Of a DNA stretch of 6,449 nucleotides, positions 5,995 through 6,449 are shown one piece after another. Location of the stretch: positions 1 to 6,449 of the forward strand of contig CAKTED010000092.1 in the NCBI GenBank assembly GCA_934546725.1, written 5' to 3'. Both the position numbers and the translations under genes were made by a program. This stretch comes from an uncultured Oscillospiraceae bacterium (lineage in GTDB: Bacteria; Bacillota; Clostridia; Oscillospirales; Oscillospiraceae). Numbering within the stretch: the stretch's first letter is position 1; every line of letters begins with the position of its first letter. The notes beneath the pieces are model-generated. The model was not told the DNA's origin, searched no databases, and saw only the letters and a program-made list of their open reading frames with translations.

Positions 5995-6019
5995 TCGCGG
6001 GAATGCGGGCATTCCGCGA
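5995..6019. repeat. Family 2 short hairpin, copy in the hydrolase leader
   Basis: TCGCGGGAATG pairs with CATTCCGCGA around CGGG, with one bulged G. It lies in the leader between the predicted hydrolase transcription start (about 6040) and the ribosome binding site at 5976-5984, leaving the RBS free. The stem has G-C pairs where the 2641 copy has A-T pairs, yet keeps the AATGC..GCATT core. Confidence 0.7.
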
Positions 6020-6046
6020 GGGGCGGGGGTGATTTTTACAGTCCGT

Positions 6047-6075
6047 ATTATAGCACCCCGGTTATAAATTCTCAA
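6047..6075 (-). promoter_or_regulatory. Near-consensus SigA-type promoter of the hydrolase
   Basis: On the minus strand TTGAGA (6070-6075, 5/6) lies 17 bp from a perfect TATAAT (6047-6052), which also has an extended -10 TGC in front. The predicted start near 6040 gives a leader of about 73 nt. This is the strongest promoter in the window; no clear operator palindrome overlaps it. Confidence 0.85.
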
Positions 6076-6197
6076 TATTGACCCGCGGATTGGGCCGCTT
6101 TGGCGGAAATTTTGTGTTTTGTTCCAATTTTTCGCCGCGATATGGAGCAGAATGCATAAAAAGGAAGGGCAGATGGGGAGGCGGGGGGACGCGGTAT
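6076..6197. other. Non-coding stretch upstream of the hydrolase promoter
   Basis: No gene is seen. It holds a small hairpin CCGC-TTTG-GCGG, an AT-rich patch near 6109-6130 and a G-rich run (6174-6197) that resembles the family 1 lead-in (GGGGACGCGG). No conserved RNA could be recognised. Confidence 0.4.
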
Positions 6198-6314
6198 GGG
6201 GACGCGGGGGCTTATGGTCTCCGTCATTCAGAGGCCACGTCAGTGGCCGTGGAATCCCCTATGGAGGGGCAGAGCAATACGTTGTCGTTTCCCTCAGCAA
6301 CCAACCGGGGGATT
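6198..6314 (+). repeat. Family 1 palindromic repeat, copy E with aberrant right end
   Basis: The lead-in GGGGACGCGGGGG is followed by a left arm (6223-6259) with the longest side hairpin, GGCCAC-GTCA-GTGGCC (6233-6248), and a centre (6260-6306) closely matching copy A (ATGGAGGGGCAGAGCA, GTTGTCGTTTCC, AACCAACC). The right arm begins GGGGGATT at 6307 but then diverges; the expected TCTGAATGAC end is not found before the window ends. Confidence 0.8.
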
Positions 6315-6449
6315 GCGTCGTCGCAAAGTCCGCTCGACTCCGCTTCCTCCTTGCGTCGAAAGCTTCGCTCGCTCCCTTGCTCCTCCTTTTCGGCCGCGAT
6401 CCGCTGCGCTGGGTTCGCGTCCGAGACGGGGGCAGCGGAGCGCGAGAAT
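6315..6449. other. Pyrimidine-rich, hairpin-prone end of window, no gene recognised
   Basis: The stretch follows the broken right arm of copy E. It includes TTGCG-TCGT-CGCAA (6313-6326), a pyrimidine-rich run to about 6390 and a CCGCTGC/GCAGCGG stem (6401-6407 with 6432-6438). No reading frame with convincing protein features was seen. It may be an expanded right arm, another repeat type, or the edge of the neighbouring gene. Confidence 0.35.

Noticed and set aside
5968..6075. A 36-residue N-terminal extension of the hydrolase
   Set aside because: It would require translation beginning upstream of the predicted transcription start and across the hairpin; the ATG at 5967 has an excellent RBS.
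5134..6081. Plus-strand frame opposite the hydrolase
   Set aside because: The opposite strand carries an intact catalytic set, promoter, RBS and terminator; this frame has none.
6395..6430. tRNA-like T-arm (GGGTTCGCGTCC)
   Set aside because: The stem does not pair as a T-arm and no acceptor, D or anticodon arms could be found around it.

Overview
The window reads as chromosomal DNA of a GC-rich, low-complexity-repeat-bearing Firmicute, most likely an uncultured gut-type member of the Clostridia. The main reasons are the holB-ricT gene pair (a conserved Firmicutes neighbourhood), consensus SigA-type promoters, strong AGGAG-type ribosome binding sites, and dispersed intergenic palindromic repeats. 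The exact taxon cannot be fixed from this sequence.

Layout: four genes are well supported. On the minus strand, holB (DNA polymerase III delta' subunit) is followed 30 nt later by ricT/yaaT (PSP1-domain cysteine-rich protein, here with a long basic disordered tail); the two form one operon with a promoter at 2677-2705 and a hairpin just after the last stop. Diverging from it, prfC (peptide chain release factor 3) has its own extended -10 promoter and probably starts at GTG. Converging on prfC from the right is a minus-strand alpha/beta hydrolase of the HSL/Aes type, with a near-consensus promoter (TTGAGA-17-TATAAT), a strong RBS and a textbook intrinsic terminator. The three housekeeping genes serve replication-clamp loading, RNA processing and translation termination; nothing links the hydrolase to them functionally.

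The four intergenic stretches (1-324, 2587-3114, 4708-5046, 5968-6449) contain no credible genes. Instead they carry two families of structured repeats. Family 1 is a unit of about 115-140 nt with inverted ends (GTCATTCAGA ... TCTGAATGAC), a side hairpin in each arm and a conserved centre, arranged so that it could fold as a four-way junction. There are three longer copies (1-136, 2773-2913, 6198-6314, the last with an aberrant right end), partial copies (208-270, 4824-4979), and a degenerating row of extra right arms (2924-3030). The left-arm hairpin differs between copies by compensatory changes while its flanks stay identical. Family 2 is a 24-26 nt hairpin with core GAAATGC..GCATTTC (2641-2664, 4714-4739, 5995-6019), twice in the presumed 5' leader of a minus-strand gene and once just after prfC.

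The repeats are the part of the window most worth following up. No new protein system is evident; no CRISPR, tRNA, rRNA, transposase or phage gene was seen.
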